In this document: in pieces, positions 6,434-7,494 of the stretch
Numbering within the stretch: position 1 is the first letter of the stretch
How the letters are laid out: each line of letters starts with the position of its first letter
Source: Candidatus Nomurabacteria bacterium RIFCSPHIGHO2_01_FULL_39_10
GTDB taxonomy: Bacteria > Patescibacteriota > Minisyncoccia > Phycocordibacterales > UBA9973
Direction of reading: 5' to 3'
DNA length: 7,494 nucleotides
NCBI GenBank assembly: GCA_001786805.1
Contig: MFTJ01000014.1
Location: forward strand, 3,224 to 10,717
Program-made: the position numbers and the translations under genes
Notes under the pieces: model-generated
What the model was told of the DNA's origin: nothing
What the model saw: only the letters and a program-made list of their open reading frames with translations
The model's database searches: none

Positions 6434-6493
6434 AGAAAAAATAATTGCGGTTGAATATATATCAAAAAAACCACAAATAATAATAAAAAACAA
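6434..6493 (-). terminator. Terminator-like hairpin and T-tracts after the orphan gene
   Basis: Immediately after the stop of the minus-strand gene at 6495 come T-rich runs (TTGTTTTTTATTATTATT). Next is an 8-pair stem in the transcript (TTGTGGTT with AACCGCAA, one G-U pair; arms 6469-6476 and 6445-6452, 16-base loop), followed by TTATTTTTT. Archaeal termination depends mainly on U-tracts, so either run could suffice. It separates the orphan gene from the downstream operon promoter. Confidence 0.6.
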
Positions 6494-6494
6494 T

Positions 6495-6872
6495 CTACAC
6501 TTTGACATTCAAATAATTCTCATAAAACACCGATCGAATATCCTTCTTCAAATCCCTCGCAATAGTCTGAAACGCATTCTGATCTAACCTACTCTTCTGA
6601 TATAACGTCATGCGCACTTTTGATTCTACTTCACGCCCAATCTTATCCATCAATTTCTCTGGATTATTTCCCCCCCGACGCAACTCTCGCTCTAAAATCG
6701 CATGTTGCTCTTTAAACGCCTCCATAAACGCAACCAAAAATTCATTCTGATACTTCGACGCTCCGATAAAATTAGACTCATTTCCCCCAATTATAATATT
6801 CTTCTTCGACGCTCGATTATACGACTTCAATAAACTAAGCTCAAATTCTGTTAAAAACGATTGCGTTATCAT
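6495..6872 (-). CDS. Small helical protein of unknown function (125 aa from the preferred start)
   Basis: I do not recognise this family. The product is mostly helical and charged. An N-terminal part has FLTEFELSLLKSYNRASKK and IIIGGNESNFIGASKYQNE, then a long amphipathic stretch (AFMEAFKEQHAILERELRRG), then helices ending DLKKDIRSVFYENYLNVKV. There is no signal peptide, membrane segment or cysteine, so it is probably a soluble cytoplasmic protein. The frame is open to an ATG at 6905, but I prefer the ATG at 6872. The TATA-like box at 6916-6926 would start transcription near 6896, downstream of the first ATG, and a GAGAGGG ribosome site lies five bases before the second. It is transcribed divergently from lgt and separated from the downstream operon by a terminator-like element. 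Confidence 0.8.
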   Translation of the reverse strand: MITQSFLTEFELSLLKSYNRASKKNIIIGGNESNFIGASKYQNEFLVAFMEAFKEQHAILERELRRGGNNPEKLMDKIGREVESKVRMTLYQKSRLDQNAFQTIARDLKKDIRSVFYENYLNVKV

Positions 6873-6877
6873 AGTAT

Positions 6878-6884
6878 CCCTCTC
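6878..6884 (-). promoter_or_regulatory. Ribosome site deciding the start of the orphan gene
   Basis: GAGAGGG lies five bases ahead of the ATG at 6872 and offers a GAGG match to the 16S tail. No comparable purine block precedes the ATG at 6905. With the TATA position it supports the shorter protein. Confidence 0.5.
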
Positions 6885-6915
6885 TTTTAGTATCTTAACC
6901 CTCATAAACCCCTAA

Positions 6916-6926
6916 ATTATATAAAG
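6916..6926 (-). promoter_or_regulatory. TATA-like box for the orphan gene
   Basis: The minus strand reads CTTTATATAAT, a good archaeal TATA match, preceded by ATAAA. Initiation 24-27 bases downstream falls near 6896, inside the longer version of the reading frame. The flanking AAGTTTAT (plus strand 6924-6931) also occurs in both operator-like repeats at 6328-6368; this may be coincidence. Confidence 0.55.
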
Positions 6927-6949
6927 TTTATGCGTATAGAAACTAGAGA

Positions 6950-6973
6950 TTTAAAAAGGGAAGCTTTAATAAA
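6950..6973 (+). promoter_or_regulatory. Candidate TATA region for lgt
   Basis: Two AT-rich elements, TTTAAAAAG (6950-6958) and CTTTAATAAA (6964-6973), precede the lgt start. The first would give a leader of about 17 bases. The second would start transcription within a few bases of the ATG and give a leaderless message. No Shine-Dalgarno is present, which fits either. Confidence 0.45.
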
Positions 6974-6995
6974 TTCCATCTGAATGTAACAAAAC

Positions 6996-7494
6996 ATGTG
7001 GATTCACAACCTTAACCCCATCCTTCTCGATCTCGGCCCGGTAGAAATTCGTTGGTATGGTCTTATTTATGTTGCCGGCTTCTTTTTCTCCATCTGGTGG
7101 CTTCACTCCCTCTCAAAACAAGGCCGTATCCAACTCAATTCCGACGACATCTGGGATATGGCATTCTACTTCATGCTCGGCGTCCTAATCGGCTCCCGTC
7201 TCTTCGAAGTCTTCTGGGAACCAATGTATTACCTCAGCAACCCCCTCAACTTTTTCAAAATCTGGCAAGGTGGCATGAGCTTCCACGGCGGCTTTGTCGG
7301 CATCATCACCGCAACCTATTTCTATTGCAAAAAGAAACAGCTCAACTTCTGGCACATTGCCGATATCATGTCATTTCCCACCATGTTCGCGTTAGCGTTT
7401 GGTCGCATCGCCAACTTCATCAACGGCGAACTAGTCGGCAGAGTTTGGAACGGCTCCTGGTGCGTCGTCTTCCCCAACGTTGACCAACAATGTC
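6996..7494 (+). CDS. lgt: Prolipoprotein diacylglyceryl transferase, N-terminal 166 residues (cut by window edge)
   Basis: Lgt moves a diacylglyceryl group from a phospholipid to the lipobox cysteine of prolipoproteins in the cytoplasmic membrane. The frame from ATG 6996 shows the family hallmarks: RWYGLIYVAGF in the first membrane helix (residues 19-29), GGMSFHGG (92-99), and the signature GRIANFINGELVGR (136-149; the family form has GN where this has AN). His97, Arg137, Asn140 and Gly148 sit six residues before the E. coli positions I recall as His103, Arg143, Asn146 and Gly154, so the N-terminal half is collinear with the bacterial enzyme. Several membrane helices are visible (about 20-37, 55-70, 94-110, 122-142). 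Family length is about 260-290 residues, so over a third is missing. An upstream ATG at 6984 is followed at once by TAA, which leaves 6996 as the start. Confidence 0.95.
   Translation, partial: MWIHNLNPILLDLGPVEIRWYGLIYVAGFFFSIWWLHSLSKQGRIQLNSDDIWDMAFYFMLGVLIGSRLFEVFWEPMYYLSNPLNFFKIWQGGMSFHGGFVGIITATYFYCKKKQLNFWHIADIMSFPTMFALAFGRIANFINGELVGRVWNGSWCVVFPNVDQQC

Noticed and set aside
7052..7483. Plus-strand 143-codon frame inside lgt
   Set aside because: It is an out-of-frame shadow. The frame from 6996 carries the clear Lgt signature motifs.

Overview
The window looks archaeal and most resembles a small-genome DPANN-type archaeon (Woesearchaeota or Pacearchaeota style). The reasons are AT-rich TATA-like boxes about 25 bases ahead of start codons, oligo-T terminator tracts, short or absent leaders, AbrB-type regulators, and a huge secreted protein that combines NosD-like beta-helix, cadherin-like repeats and a C-terminal membrane anchor. 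The taxonomic placement is inference; no rRNA or other marker is present.

Layout. About three quarters of the window (positions 1-5728, minus strand) is one uninterrupted reading frame of at least 1909 codons that runs off the left edge. I read it codon by codon and found no stop. It encodes a predicted cell-surface protein. From the N-terminus it has a basic signal-anchor segment, two related beta-helix modules, a carboxypeptidase-regulatory-like beta-sandwich, eight tandem 86/87-residue cadherin-like repeats, a Ser/Gly linker, a twin cysteine-rich knot, about two further beta-sandwich domains, and a C-terminal transmembrane helix. It is very rich in N-x-S/T glycosylation sequons.

Directly upstream on the same strand are two small paralogous genes (6003-6326 and 5752-6006). 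They overlap by ATGA, and a gap of 23 bases separates the second from the giant gene. Each product appears to carry two AbrB-like swapped-hairpin half-domains in one chain. The promoter ahead of them (about 6327-6411) has an 18/19-base direct repeat with a 22-base period and an imperfect palindrome, which suggests autoregulation. The three genes look like one operon: a pair of regulators plus the giant surface protein they may control.

Further upstream are a terminator-like hairpin with T-tracts (6434-6493), a small orphan gene of unknown function (6495-6872, minus strand), a divergent promoter region (6873-6995), and on the plus strand the first 166 codons of a recognisable Lgt, prolipoprotein diacylglyceryl transferase (6996 to the window end). 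Lgt is classically a bacterial enzyme, so it stands out in a window whose promoters look archaeal. The giant protein has no lipobox cysteine and is not an obvious Lgt substrate.
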